The notes beneath the pieces were generated by a model that worked only from the letters and a program-made list of their open reading frames with translations, ran no database searches and was not told where the DNA came from. This document shows positions 42,665-51,553 of a stretch of DNA of 58,520 nt, in pieces. The translations under genes and the position numbers were made by a program. Numbering within the stretch: position 1 is the first letter of the stretch; every line of letters begins with the position of its first letter. Location of the stretch: NCBI RefSeq assembly GCF_004348985.1, contig NZ_SMKW01000060.1, forward strand, positions 1-58,520. The letters run 5' to 3'. Source of the stretch: Saccharopolyspora elongata. GTDB lineage: Bacteria > Actinomycetota > Actinomycetes > Mycobacteriales > Pseudonocardiaceae.

Positions 42665-45600
42665 TCAATATACAGGCCGCCACGGGCCACCGTTGACGCT
42701 GACTTCCGCCCCACTGACAGGCCCCTGAATGAGAACCTCACTCTCGCCGTAGATATCCTGACTCTCTACACGAGTATAGCCCGGCGCATCAGCATTTGGA
42801 ATGCGCAGTACAACTCCGGGCCCATTGCCGTCACCGGCGGCATCCCGAGCGACCCCATCCAGATCTGTGGTCCATGATGTGAATTCACTTCTGGTATCTC
42901 CACCATTATGAAGACCTGGATCAGTGTGCCCACCCCAAGGCAAAGCTCTTCCGTTCAGCGCATCCTCATAGCCAGGATGACCATATGGGACTCCACGATA
43001 AAGGTAGGGCTCACCTTGACCAATTCCATCTTCGCATTTCAACCCCAATGGGTCTAACCAATAATTCGGGTTAGGCACATAGTTGTGCGGCCTGAGACCA
43101 CCACGCAGCCCGAGCGGATCGGTGGTCGCATACCGCCCTGTAACAGGGTCGTAGTGGCGGTGGAAGTTGTAGTTGAACCCTGTTTCGGGGTCTGCGTACT
43201 GCCCTGGAAAGCGGAGCGGGGTGTAAGCCGCGGTGCGGGGTTGGTCTGTGGTCGCGCCCCACAACGTTGTTCGTTGGCGCCAGGTTACGGCGCCTTGGTC
43301 GTTGATCAGTTCTGTTGGGGTTCCGACGAGGTCGGTGACGATCGAGTGGAACTGTTCGTCGATCCAGCGTTGGGGAGCGTTGCGGAGGGCTGAGCGTTCG
43401 GCTTGGGTGACGGGGCGGAAGTTTCCGGGTTCGTAGTTCCAGACCGTGACTCGGGCGTCCGCCAGGCTGGGGCCGTTGGGGAGACCGTCGGTGTGGGCTT
43501 GTTCCGCTAGGACCGTTCCATCCCAGATGAACTCGATCTGCTCCAGGACGCGGGAACCGTCGGGCGTGAGGCGCTGTTTGGCGACGCGGCGGCCCAGCGG
43601 GTCGTAGCGGTAGTGCCAGCGGGCGCCGTCCGGGGTGAGGACTTGGACCAGGCGGTCGTCGGCGTCCCAGACGTAGCGCCAGGTTTCCGGCTTGTGGGAC
43701 AAGCGCTTTCGCTGGCGGAGCACCACGCGGCCTTGGGCGTCGTGCTCGTAGCGGACCTTGCCCGCTCGGCGGATCAGGGTGCCGCTGTACTCGCGGTCGC
43801 CGAGTTCCTCGGCATCGTTGGTGGGCCAAGAGGCGTGGGCGAGGTTGCCTGCCGTGTCGTAGGCGTAGCGTTCCGTCCAACCAGGTCCGGTGACCGCGGT
43901 GACGCGGCCTGCGCGGTCGAGGTCGAACGTGCGCGGGCCGGCGAGCTTGTCGTCGAGCCCAGTCAGGTATCCGTCGGCGCGGTAGGTGTACGAGCGCCTC
44001 TGGATCTGCTGGTCGGACGGGCCGGTGAGGGTTTGCGAGAGCAGCTGGTGGTTGGCGTTCCAGGCTTGGGCCAGGACAACATCGGGTCCCAGTTCTCGCT
44101 GAACCTCGTGACCTGCGCGGTCGTAGCCGAAGCGCAGGGTGCGTCCGGCGGTGTGCAGCGCGGTCGGCCGACCGTTCGGGTCGTAGTCCCAGACGCTTTC
44201 CGCGCCGGAGGGCGTGCGGCGCCGGATCCTGCGGCCCAGCGGGTCGTAAACCGAGGCGACGGTGCGGCCGTTGATGGTTTCTGCGAGGACCCGCCCGGCG
44301 GGGTCGCGGTGGAAGGTGACCTGGGTATCGCTGTCCATCGCTTCGACCAGGCGGCCCAGCGGGTCGTAGGTGAAGGTCGACGTCATCGATCCGTTGCGAC
44401 GTTCGATCACGTTGCCCAGCACGTCGCGGGCGAACGACGTGGTTTCGCCGGCGCCGTTGGTGCGCTCGATCAGCTGCCCGGCCGCGTCGTGCCGGTAGGT
44501 GACCGCACGGCCGTTGAAGTCGATCTCGCGCGCCAGGTTGCCCACGACGTCGTAGTCGTAGCGCCACACCAGGCCCTGTTCGTTGGTGACGCTGGTCAGG
44601 CGGAGTTCGGTGTCGTAGTCGAACTGCAGGCGCGTCCCGTCTGGTCGGATCTCCGCCGACGGCAGGTCGAAGTGCGTGACCTCGGTGCGGGTCTCCTGCC
44701 CCAGGGCGTCGACGAACGTCCGGAGGTTGCCCTCGCCGTCGTACAACCAACGCACGGTCGCCCCGTCAGGCAGGGTTCGCCACGCCGGTTTGCCCTCGAC
44801 GGTCCAGCCGAACCGCGTGGTGCCGCCCAGCGGATCGACCACCTCCATGACGCGGCCGAACCCATCCCGCACGTACCGGGTGGTATTGCCCATCGCATCG
44901 GTCAGGACGACCGGCAAACCCGCCGCATCGGTCTCGACCCGACGCACGCTGCCCAGCGCATCCGTGAAGCTCGTCAGGTGGCCGTGCTCGTCGTGGGCGT
45001 AGCGGGTGACCGCTCCGAGCGGGTCGACCGCCCGGGTGAGGTTCCCGCGCTCGTCGTACTCGCGCCGCGACACCGCTCCGTCCGGGGCGATGATCGTGGT
45101 GGGAAGCCGGAGGTCGTTGTACTCGAACCGGGCTTGGCTGCCGTCCGGGCGCGTGATCGCGACCAGGTTGCCGTCATCGTCGTACTCGTAGCGGACCGTG
45201 CGGCCGAGCGGATCGGTCCGGGAGAGCAAGCGGTCGAACTCGTCCCACTCGGACAAAGTTTCGCCGCCCAGCTCATTGACCTCACGGAGCGTCTGACCGG
45301 CTTCGTTGAGGTGGTAGGTGGTGCGGGCGCCTTGGGAGTTGGTCCAGTAGGTGATCCGGTTCTCGTCGTCGTACTCCAGCGTGCCGCTGAAGAAACCACC
45401 GGACCCCTCCACCGCCACGGCCCGACCGTGGCCGTCATAGGTGTAGCGGTACCACTTGTCGTTGCGGTCGGTCCAACTCGTGATGCGCCCCGCCTGGTCA
45501 TAGGTGAAGCGCAGCGGCAGACCGGAGGTGTTGATCACCTCGGTGAGCCGTTGATCCTCGTAGACGTAACGCATCAACTGCACGTCGTCGCCGTTGTCCG

Positions 45601-46969
45601 CTGCGCAGAGGTACAACGCGGTCACCAGGCCGTCGCCGGATTCGACACGGATGCGGTAACCGCCGGAATGCCGCACCTCGACGGGCGTTCGGTCGGCATC
45701 GCGCTCGACGTCAATGCGGTGACCGTTGCGATCCGTGATCGCGATCAACGGCAGGATTTCGCCTGCAGAACCGAAGTGCAGCGTTCTGTCTTGCACCGTG
45801 TCGGTGATCGTGTAACTGCCGTCTTCGGATCTCGCCAATCTCCGTTGCGGTCCGGTCACTGCGACGGCAGACGAGCCCGGCACCGGTTGAGGAAAGAGAG
45901 ACAGTGTGCCGTCGTCGGCGACGAAGCACACGTTGGTCTCGTCCACCTCCAATCGCTGGTCCAACGTCGAAGTCCACGTTGGACCAAAGTGCTGTCCCGC
46001 CCGGAAAGACGAGATGTGCAGCCGCTTCAGCACCAGGGGAAGCACGCCCGCGAGTTCGACATCGGTCTGTGCGAGCACCATGCCACCGGTGGCGACGTCG
46101 ATCGGGTCGCCGGTCGTTGTTCTCTCGGAAGCCGGAACCCGGTGTTCGGGGGCATCTGGATGTTTCGTGAGAGTCTTGAGGACCTTGCCGACCCCACCGG
46201 TGAGGATGCCCCCCAAGACCTCGCCGGTGATCCTGCCCAGCCCCACTTCACCGCGGCCGTTGGCGAAATCGTCCCACGAGACCATCGCCTTGAGCGTTTC
46301 GACGGGATGGGTGACGGCGTGGGCCATCGCCGCCACGGTCGCCGCAGGATCGGCGAACGCGTCGGCAATCGCTGTGAATGTGCCGGCGAAACCTTCCCAG
46401 ATAGCCCCGTAGAAGTTCGCATCGATCTGCGCCTGGGAATCCTGGGGCGCTACCGCCGCCTCTTCTCTCAGCGCCGAAGCGGCACGATCGCCCGCTCCGA
46501 TCAGCTCCTGCCGAGCCAACCGCAGCATGTCCCGGGCGGCCTGCCGCCTTTCCTCGCCAGGATCGGCGAAAGGCGGTACCTCACCACCTTGTGCGTCCGC
46601 GACGGCTCGCTCGTGGTCCGCTTTCGCCTGCCGAGTGGCAGCTTCCCCTTCTTCCCACGAGCGAACGGCCTCGGCAGCCTCGCCTTGGGCCCACCGCAGT
46701 ACGCGCGCGTACTCCTCGAGCGCGGCAGCCCCAGCTGCCAGTGAATCCTCACCATCAAACCAGCGGGGAACATCCGTCTGGTGCTGCTCGTGCCAGAGGT
46801 CAGCGGCTTCACCGCTCCACCCGCCCGCATCGATTCGTTGCAGCGCTCGTCCGGTCTCAGACGCCTTGCTCGCTCGCTCCCGGATAAAGTGCGCGTTCGA
46901 CTCGATCGCGGCCGGGTCTCCGGGCACCAGCAGCGTTGGCTCAGTGGTCTGCCCCAACTCGACTGTCAT
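42665..46969 (-). CDS. Rhs-repeat polymorphic toxin with C-terminal ADP-ribosyltransferase-like domain
   Basis: 1434 residues. Residues about 1-130 resemble a WXG100-type helical hairpin (GWSGEAADLWHEQ), fitting type VII-dependent export. From about 285 there is the DUF6531 start (GDPIDVATGGMVLAQTDVEL) and then more than 20 YD/Rhs repeats (e.g. YDEDGNL-like YEYDDDGNLVAITRPDG). The core ends at about 1310 with DPLGLRGGLRPHNYVPNPNYW. The tip has LYRGV (Arg1325), FTSWTTD (Ser1365) and GESEVLIQG (Glu1409/Glu1411), the order R-S-E of arginine-type ADP-ribosyltransferases. Its start overlaps the upstream WXG gene by four bases. Confidence 0.9.
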   Translation of the reverse strand: MTVELGQTTEPTLLVPGDPAAIESNAHFIRERASKASETGRALQRIDAGGWSGEAADLWHEQHQTDVPRWFDGEDSLAAGAAALEEYARVLRWAQGEAAEAVRSWEEGEAATRQAKADHERAVADAQGGEVPPFADPGEERRQAARDMLRLARQELIGAGDRAASALREEAAVAPQDSQAQIDANFYGAIWEGFAGTFTAIADAFADPAATVAAMAHAVTHPVETLKAMVSWDDFANGRGEVGLGRITGEVLGGILTGGVGKVLKTLTKHPDAPEHRVPASERTTTGDPIDVATGGMVLAQTDVELAGVLPLVLKRLHISSFRAGQHFGPTWTSTLDQRLEVDETNVCFVADDGTLSLFPQPVPGSSAVAVTGPQRRLARSEDGSYTITDTVQDRTLHFGSAGEILPLIAITDRNGHRIDVERDADRTPVEVRHSGGYRIRVESGDGLVTALYLCAADNGDDVQLMRYVYEDQRLTEVINTSGLPLRFTYDQAGRITSWTDRNDKWYRYTYDGHGRAVAVEGSGGFFSGTLEYDDENRITYWTNSQGARTTYHLNEAGQTLREVNELGGETLSEWDEFDRLLSRTDPLGRTVRYEYDDDGNLVAITRPDGSQARFEYNDLRLPTTIIAPDGAVSRREYDERGNLTRAVDPLGAVTRYAHDEHGHLTSFTDALGSVRRVETDAAGLPVVLTDAMGNTTRYVRDGFGRVMEVVDPLGGTTRFGWTVEGKPAWRTLPDGATVRWLYDGEGNLRTFVDALGQETRTEVTHFDLPSAEIRPDGTRLQFDYDTELRLTSVTNEQGLVWRYDYDVVGNLAREIDFNGRAVTYRHDAAGQLIERTNGAGETTSFARDVLGNVIERRNGSMTSTFTYDPLGRLVEAMDSDTQVTFHRDPAGRVLAETINGRTVASVYDPLGRRIRRRTPSGAESVWDYDPNGRPTALHTAGRTLRFGYDRAGHEVQRELGPDVVLAQAWNANHQLLSQTLTGPSDQQIQRRSYTYRADGYLTGLDDKLAGPRTFDLDRAGRVTAVTGPGWTERYAYDTAGNLAHASWPTNDAEELGDREYSGTLIRRAGKVRYEHDAQGRVVLRQRKRLSHKPETWRYVWDADDRLVQVLTPDGARWHYRYDPLGRRVAKQRLTPDGSRVLEQIEFIWDGTVLAEQAHTDGLPNGPSLADARVTVWNYEPGNFRPVTQAERSALRNAPQRWIDEQFHSIVTDLVGTPTELINDQGAVTWRQRTTLWGATTDQPRTAAYTPLRFPGQYADPETGFNYNFHRHYDPVTGRYATTDPLGLRGGLRPHNYVPNPNYWLDPLGLKCEDGIGQGEPYLYRGVPYGHPGYEDALNGRALPWGGHTDPGLHNGGDTRSEFTSWTTDLDGVARDAAGDGNGPGVVLRIPNADAPGYTRVESQDIYGESEVLIQGPVSGAEVSVNGGPWRPVY

Positions 46970-47340
46970 CGAGACATCCCCGGGATCGTCGTCGGCTGCA
47001 CCACATCGATCCCCGGATCAACCGACAGCGCATCCGCACCAGCCTGATCAGCTTCCCGATACGCCTTGGCGGCTTCACCGAGCGAATAACTCATCCGAGT
47101 GGCACGGTCGCACAACGCGTCCAAACCGACCGACCAACGGTCGCAGAACTCCGCCAATGCCGCCTGCAGACCAGAGTGTCCGTACGAATCGCTATCGCCC
47201 GGTAACTCGCTCAACTCCGAGTTGTCTTGCCCGGCAACGAGTTCATCCATGTTCTTCGCCGCTGTTTCCAACAACTCGATTTCGACGTGAAAGCCGTTGC
47301 CGTCCAAGCTCACCGCACCCACCCGTGAGGAATCGTTCAT
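46966..47340 (-). CDS. WXG100/ESX-like secretion-associated protein
   Basis: 124 residues from ATG 47340 (ATGA overlap with the preceding gene). Two amphipathic helices are predicted by eye (IELLETAAKNMDELVAGQD, ALAEFCDRWSVGLDALCDRA) with the turn-region Trp and a C-terminal ATRMSYSLGEAAKAYREAD (Y-x-x-x-D-like tail). It fits the EspC/DUF2580-like type VII secretion partners, which often precede Rhs toxins in actinomycetes and pair with the toxin's own N-terminal hairpin. Confidence 0.75.
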   Translation of the reverse strand: MNDSSRVGAVSLDGNGFHVEIELLETAAKNMDELVAGQDNSELSELPGDSDSYGHSGLQAALAEFCDRWSVGLDALCDRATRMSYSLGEAAKAYREADQAGADALSVDPGIDVVQPTTIPGMSR

Positions 47341-47828
47341 TTCCTGCGCGAGGCTGCCTGCCGCGCCGACGCCGTACGTTTCCACTCCCGCTCAAGCGCG
47401 TAAAAATCGTCAACCCGCGGCTGCAACGGCAACCGATGCTCATCATCCGGATCCACCATCACGCCCACACCGGCCGGCACCAACTTCAAGAAGTCCGCAC
47501 CCGGCATCGACATGTAGTCGCACTCACCTGCACGAGCGGCAAGCCGCTCCGAACTTGAAAACGCCAACGTCCACCGGCCCCGGCGCCCGATATCAGTCAC
47601 GAATACACCGGGCTTCTCCGGACGCTGAGCAAAGACCACCGCCTGCGCGAACGCCGCATAGAACGCCTTAAGCGGGCGCTGACCTGCACGGACCTCTCGC
47701 GCGACAACCACCAAATCCGGTTCCCCATCCCCCACTGCAAGCGCCACGCACGGGACCCTACCCAGGAACATGGCGACTGTCAGGAACTCGACGCCATCGG
47801 CCAGCAGCGCAGTGATCGACACCACCAC
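47337..47828 (-). CDS. SseB-domain protein
   Basis: Up to 163 residues (GTG 47828; shorter starts possible). The segment LKAFYAAFAQAVVFAQRPEKPGVFV, WTLAFSSSERLA, DYMSMPGADFLKLVPAGVGVMVDPDDE is an SseB N-terminal domain. In actinomycete toxin loci such proteins appear next to WXG100 and Rhs genes, possibly as chaperones. It overlaps the WXG-like gene by four bases. Confidence 0.75.
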   Translation of the reverse strand: MVVSITALLADGVEFLTVAMFLGRVPCVALAVGDGEPDLVVVAREVRAGQRPLKAFYAAFAQAVVFAQRPEKPGVFVTDIGRRGRWTLAFSSSERLAARAGECDYMSMPGADFLKLVPAGVGVMVDPDDEHRLPLQPRVDDFYALEREWKRTASARQAASRRK

Positions 47829-47893
47829 TCGCGACTCGCCCGACCAACGAGCCGCAGCGTGCTGGCTGGCCTGCCTTCGACCTCCGCCGGATG

Positions 47894-48307
47894 CTACGGC
47901 AAGCAGGCGGGATGATGCCGTCGTCCTACTAGTAGCGGACCGCCTGCGTGGAGGTTCTCGCCGCGTACTGCGACGCCTGGTCGAGGTGGGTACAGGCTCG
48001 CAACCTCATCGACGAGACTGGTTCGTCGTGCGCGGAACAGGCTGCGAAACCGCCAGCACCTCAAGAACTGCCCCGACCGCTTGAACCACGACAACCCTGC
48101 CATCGCTTCAGCGCCACGCTCCTCCGCGAGCAGGAAGGCCGTGACCAGATCGTCAGTAAGCGAACCTGTGCCTTGCCCACGGTTGGCACTTGACTCCACG
48201 ACAACCGCGCCCTCCCAGGAAGAACTTAGTTTCCCCAGGGCATCCAAAACGTTTCGCCACGCAGTCACCTGCTCGACGTTCGGTTCCCGCGATGCATCGC
48301 TCATCAT
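47894..48307 (-). CDS. Hypothetical protein at the head of the toxin operon
   Basis: 137 residues from ATG 48307 (or ATG 48304) behind GAGGAGCAGG. The first 90 residues are plausible coding sequence (VEQVTAWRNVLDALGKLSSSW, DDLVTAFLLAEERGAEAM). The end (RPGVAVRGENLHAGGPLL onward) reads as low-quality, so the 3' part may be out of frame. No family recognised. It runs in the same direction as the SseB-like gene, 66 bases away. Confidence 0.5.
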   Translation of the reverse strand: MMSDASREPNVEQVTAWRNVLDALGKLSSSWEGAVVVESSANRGQGTGSLTDDLVTAFLLAEERGAEAMAGLSWFKRSGQFLRCWRFRSLFRARRTSLVDEVASLYPPRPGVAVRGENLHAGGPLLVGRRHHPACLP

Positions 48308-48447
48308 CCTGCTCCTCACCTCAAACGACCGCCACAGCCCCACAGGCTTAACCGCCTTCGGACGACGTCAACCAGCCCCAGAAGAGGCTGTCTACCTGGG
48401 CCGGAGAAGCGCTGCCCCGGTGGTGGTCGTTTGACGCAGAACCGGTA

Positions 48448-48473
48448 CTTTACTTGTCTTCAGACAAGTAAAG
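48448..48473. promoter_or_regulatory. Perfect 26-base operator-like palindrome
   Basis: Two 11-base arms (CTTTACTTGTC and its complement) flank a TTCA loop. TTGACG, a good -35 hexamer, lies at 48431-48436, so the palindrome would cover the -10 and start region of a rightward promoter. A strong RBS (GGGAGGGG) and ATG (48490) follow, but the frame is only 40 codons long and runs into the 3' end of the MarR gene. A MarR dimer is the natural candidate ligand. Confidence 0.6.
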
Positions 48474-48563
48474 CGGGAGGGGCGAAGACATGTTCGCAGC
48501 CGCGCCGTTCTGGCGGGCAGGAATGGCCGGCCCGGTATGCCACGGACGACACCGGGCAGGAGG

Positions 48564-49031
48564 TCAAGCGAGCAGCTCGTCCGGCAGGCCGAGCTCGGTC
48601 GCGGCCGCGTAGAAGGCACTCATGCCGGCGAGCAGGGCATTGCGGCTTCGGGGGCTCATGGCGTCCAGCACCTGTTTGAGGTCGGCTTGGCGTTCCCGGC
48701 TGAACTGGCGGAGAAGGCGGCGCCCGTCCTTGGACATTTGGAGCATGACCTCGCGGCGGTCACCTTCGCTGGCGATCCGGTCGAGGAACCCGGCGGCCTG
48801 GAGCCGATCGCACAGCCGGCTCGTCACAGAGGGAATCGAACCGAGCTCGTCGGCGAGGCTCATGAGGTTGATGGCGCCGTGCCTGTCCACGACGACGAGC
48901 GCCCGCAGCTGCGGCGCTGAGACCTTGGGCTTGATGCGTTCGGCGCTACGCGCCCAGACAACCATGAGCGCCCCAACGCTGGCTTCGAGGTCGTCCAGGG
49001 CTTCGGAGGAAACAGAATCGGGTTCGCGCAC
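48564..49031 (-). CDS. MarR-family transcriptional regulator
   Basis: 155 residues from GTG 49031, chosen because AGGAGG lies 9 bases upstream. The winged helix reads VSAPQLRALVVVDRHGAINLMSLADELG, VTSRLCDRLQAAGFLDR, EGDRREVMLQMSKDGRRLL, the usual MarR pattern. The likely operator is the palindrome at 48448-48473, just beyond its 3' end. A partner transporter or enzyme gene seems to have been lost. Confidence 0.92.
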   Translation of the reverse strand: MREPDSVSSEALDDLEASVGALMVVWARSAERIKPKVSAPQLRALVVVDRHGAINLMSLADELGSIPSVTSRLCDRLQAAGFLDRIASEGDRREVMLQMSKDGRRLLRQFSRERQADLKQVLDAMSPRSRNALLAGMSAFYAAATELGLPDELLA

Positions 49032-49151
49032 CAGAGCAATCCTCCTAGCCGGGTGCATCACGTTCCTTCGCGTACGGGCTCCCGGGCGCATTCTGTCACG
49101 TCAGGATCCAAGATCGCCCGCAGCTGAGCGGGCCTAGGTGAAGCCGGAGAA

Positions 49152-50132
49152 ATGGTGACCGTCCCCACACGTCTGGAGTCCATCGAGCGAGCCTTGCGGA
49201 ACGCTCCCGCGCACGAGTTACCGGGGGTGCTCGAAGCGGTGCTGGGGCACCATTTCGGCGTTGCCGGGTTGGAGATCTACCTGGTCGACCTGAGGCTTGC
49301 GGTTCTGGAGCCGGTGCTCGAACCCGAGGGCCCCGGCATTCCCTTGGTGGCGACCGTGGAAGGGCGTGTTTTCTGCGACCAGGTGCACGTCCAACAGCCG
49401 CTTGATCAGGAAGTGGCGCTGCATCTGCCGATGACCGTGCGGGGCGACCGGCTGGGCGTCCTCTGGCTGCGGCTACCTGATGCGCCCGACGATGCGATGC
49501 GTGAGGAACTGGCGGAAGCAGCCGAGCTCGCCGCGCACGCCATCATCCTCGCGGAGGTGGCGACCGATCGGTATCGGCGAGCACGGCGCCCGCAACGACT
49601 GACGCTCGCCGCCGAGATGCAATGGCAGCTGTTACCAGTGCGTTCCGTGGAATGCGCTGCCTATCGGCTTGCGGGCCAGCTCGAACCCGCCTACGCCGTC
49701 CGCGGTGACAACTTCGACTGGGCCCAGGACGTCGATTCGCTGACCGTCGCGGTCACCAACGGCATGGGAGAAAGCATCACCGCGGCCATGCTGACCACCT
49801 TGGCGATCACAGCGCTGCGCAACGCCCGTCGCAGTGGAGCCAACCTCGCCACACAGGCCGTCCTCGCCAACGACGCGCCGAACAGCACAGCCGCTACCCC
49901 GCCGGCGACACCCCCGACGGCGAGCACGGTTCTCCAGTACTGCAAGGCCTATCTCCTGATGTTGGTCACCGTTGGTTCGCATATCGCCGGACAGGGCCTC
50001 CGCGCTACGTCATTTGCCGTGCGAAAGCACCGCGACCTGGAGGCGAAGGCGGCGGCCCTGATCCGGTCAAGCAGCCATCTTTCCCATGGCATCGTGGCTT
50101 TCCAGGGCACCCTTCACACGAGCCGCCCGTGA
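49152..50132 (+). CDS. SpoIIE/PP2C-like phosphatase with GAF-like N-terminus, C-terminally degenerate
   Basis: 326 residues from ATG 49152. Residues 1-130 look like a GAF sensor domain. From about 150, LTLAAEMQWQLLPVR, AGQLEPAYAVRGDNFDW (the AGDWFD-like metal site reads RGDNFD) and VTNGMGESITAAMLTTLAITALRNARR match SpoIIE-type PP2C phosphatases of stress-sigma-factor circuits. After VLANDA the next conserved blocks are missing and the sequence becomes T/P-rich and unrelated. The enzyme has probably lost its second metal-binding half. Confidence 0.65.
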   Translation: MVTVPTRLESIERALRNAPAHELPGVLEAVLGHHFGVAGLEIYLVDLRLAVLEPVLEPEGPGIPLVATVEGRVFCDQVHVQQPLDQEVALHLPMTVRGDRLGVLWLRLPDAPDDAMREELAEAAELAAHAIILAEVATDRYRRARRPQRLTLAAEMQWQLLPVRSVECAAYRLAGQLEPAYAVRGDNFDWAQDVDSLTVAVTNGMGESITAAMLTTLAITALRNARRSGANLATQAVLANDAPNSTAATPPATPPTASTVLQYCKAYLLMLVTVGSHIAGQGLRATSFAVRKHRDLEAKAAALIRSSSHLSHGIVAFQGTLHTSRP

Positions 50133-50749
50133 CAACAACGCCTCGGGCACACCCCCAGCGTCGCCCGAGGCATCCTACTGTGATCTCACTTGGATTCGTT
50201 GCCAATTGGCAACCATTCCAAGTGCGGTGCCGTTCGCGCACAGCAAAGCCGACCTCCGCTTCCCAGCCAAGGGGCATTCATGATCTTGCGCGCACCGAGA
50301 CGTCCAGTGCTCCCTGAGCATGCCAGGGAAGCGCTGCGACCGTTGGCACCGTCCCGCAGCGCTCGGAGGGCGGACGTCGCCGCTTTCTCGCCGTCAGCTG
50401 CGGCGGGCCAGAGCGTGCCTGCCAACGGGTCGACTAGCGCACCCCGGGCGCCGCTGCGTGTCGGATCACCAGACTCGAAGACCCACTCGCCGAACACGCC
50501 AAAGCCGGGCCCTGAGCGCACAGCCGGCGATCGTCGCAGCGTCTGGGTTGACGGCGGCCGAGTAACGTGTAGGGTCGGTGATGGTCGTTGTTTCTGGGTT
50601 CGTGTTTTGTGCATGCTCGCAGGATGTTGATGCGGGCGAGCTTCTTTCTTTGGTCGCAGCTGGAGTTAGCCGCCGTCTGAGATCCCCCGGCCCGGGCCTC
50701 CGCACGATGTGGTCGCCCGTCATACACCAGCTCCCAGGAGGAGACACGC
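50133..50749. other. 617-base stretch without a convincing gene; contains a 34-base palindrome
   Basis: Open frames exist on both strands (50190-50630 plus, 50186-50614 minus) but neither has family character. At 50189-50222 there is an imperfect 34-base palindrome with a perfect core GTTGCCAATTGGCAAC (50198-50213). The 3' part (50570-50749) should carry the cold-shock promoter and its long 5' leader. Confidence 0.5.
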
Positions 50750-50953
50750 ATGACTAGCGGAACCGTGAAGTGGTTCAACTCGGAAAAGGGCTTCGGCTTC
50801 ATCGCTCCGAACGAGGGCGGGCCGGACGTGTTCGTGCACTACTCGGCGATTGATGCCGGCGGGTTCCGGAGCCTGGAGGAGGACCAGCAGGTGACCTACG
50901 AGGTCAGCCAGGGCCCCAAGGGCCCGCAGGCCGACCTCGTGCGCGTGGTCTGA
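50750..50953 (+). CDS. cspA: Cold-shock protein (CspA family)
   Basis: 67 residues, the standard length. RNP1 KGFGFIA and RNP2 VFVHYSAI are intact, after the MTSGTVKWFNSE start. RBS GGAGGAG. A single-strand nucleic-acid-binding chaperone. The leader of cold-shock mRNAs is usually long and structured, which fits the gene-free region upstream. A perfect palindrome follows 16 bases after the stop. Confidence 0.97.
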   Translation: MTSGTVKWFNSEKGFGFIAPNEGGPDVFVHYSAIDAGGFRSLEEDQQVTYEVSQGPKGPQADLVRVV

Positions 50954-50969
50954 CAACCCTCTCTGTTCT

Positions 50970-51003
50970 CCGGTGGCTCCCCACCCGGGTGGGGAGCCAC
51001 CGG
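50970..51003 (+). terminator. Perfect 34-base palindromic terminator of cspA
   Basis: Bases 50970-51003 are their own reverse complement (arms CCGGTGGCTCCCCACCC). The hairpin has 17-base arms with no unpaired spacer. No T-run follows, as is common in high-GC actinomycetes. Confidence 0.8.
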
Positions 51004-51553
51004 AGCTTTCGGCGAGCGCACCACCCCGCCTCGTCGCCCTACGCACACTGCCCTCATCGATCCGCATTGCCGCCACCAGGCGGTGGACTGGATCGGCCAC
51101 GGGACAGGAAGGAATGCCATCACCACATCAACACCACTTCACCACCCACGCCGACGGCACCGCGATCTGCCGGTCACCGACCGGGTCTCCCACCCGGAAC
51201 CGGCCTTCGGCGGGTGCACCCGCGGCCCGAGCACGGTGAGTCCGGTCCAATTCGCCGAACCCGAACACTCCCGGGCCATCCCCGAGCAGCAACACCCAAT
51301 CGCTGACCACAGCGATGCCGGGATGCGCCGATTGCGCATGCCGTTCGCCCCCGACCCGGCCTAGAGATCGCGGCAGCACGCTGCCGCCCTCGGCCGAGAC
51401 GTGCGCACAGGGCGTCCAAAGAGGACTGCGCGGCGGCGATCGTGGCGTCGTCGCTCAGGGTGCGCCACCCACCAGCGTTGCGCCGCGGAATGGTTGGCCT
51501 TCTCCACCACGCTCTTGCCGGTTCCCGTGCCGCGACGGCCAGGAGCATGCGGA
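51004..51553. other. 550-base stretch with no recognisable gene
   Basis: Short frames occur on both strands (for example 51083-51364 plus and 51128-51379 minus), but none has a credible RBS, domain or codon pattern. Nothing else was seen here. Confidence 0.4.

Noticed and set aside
43613..46744. 1043-codon plus frame opposite the Rhs gene
   Set aside because: A by-product of the repeated Rhs codons on the other strand; no domain is seen.
50186..50630. Overlapping open frames on both strands upstream of cspA
   Set aside because: No RBS, no family resemblance and mutual antisense; treated as noncoding.
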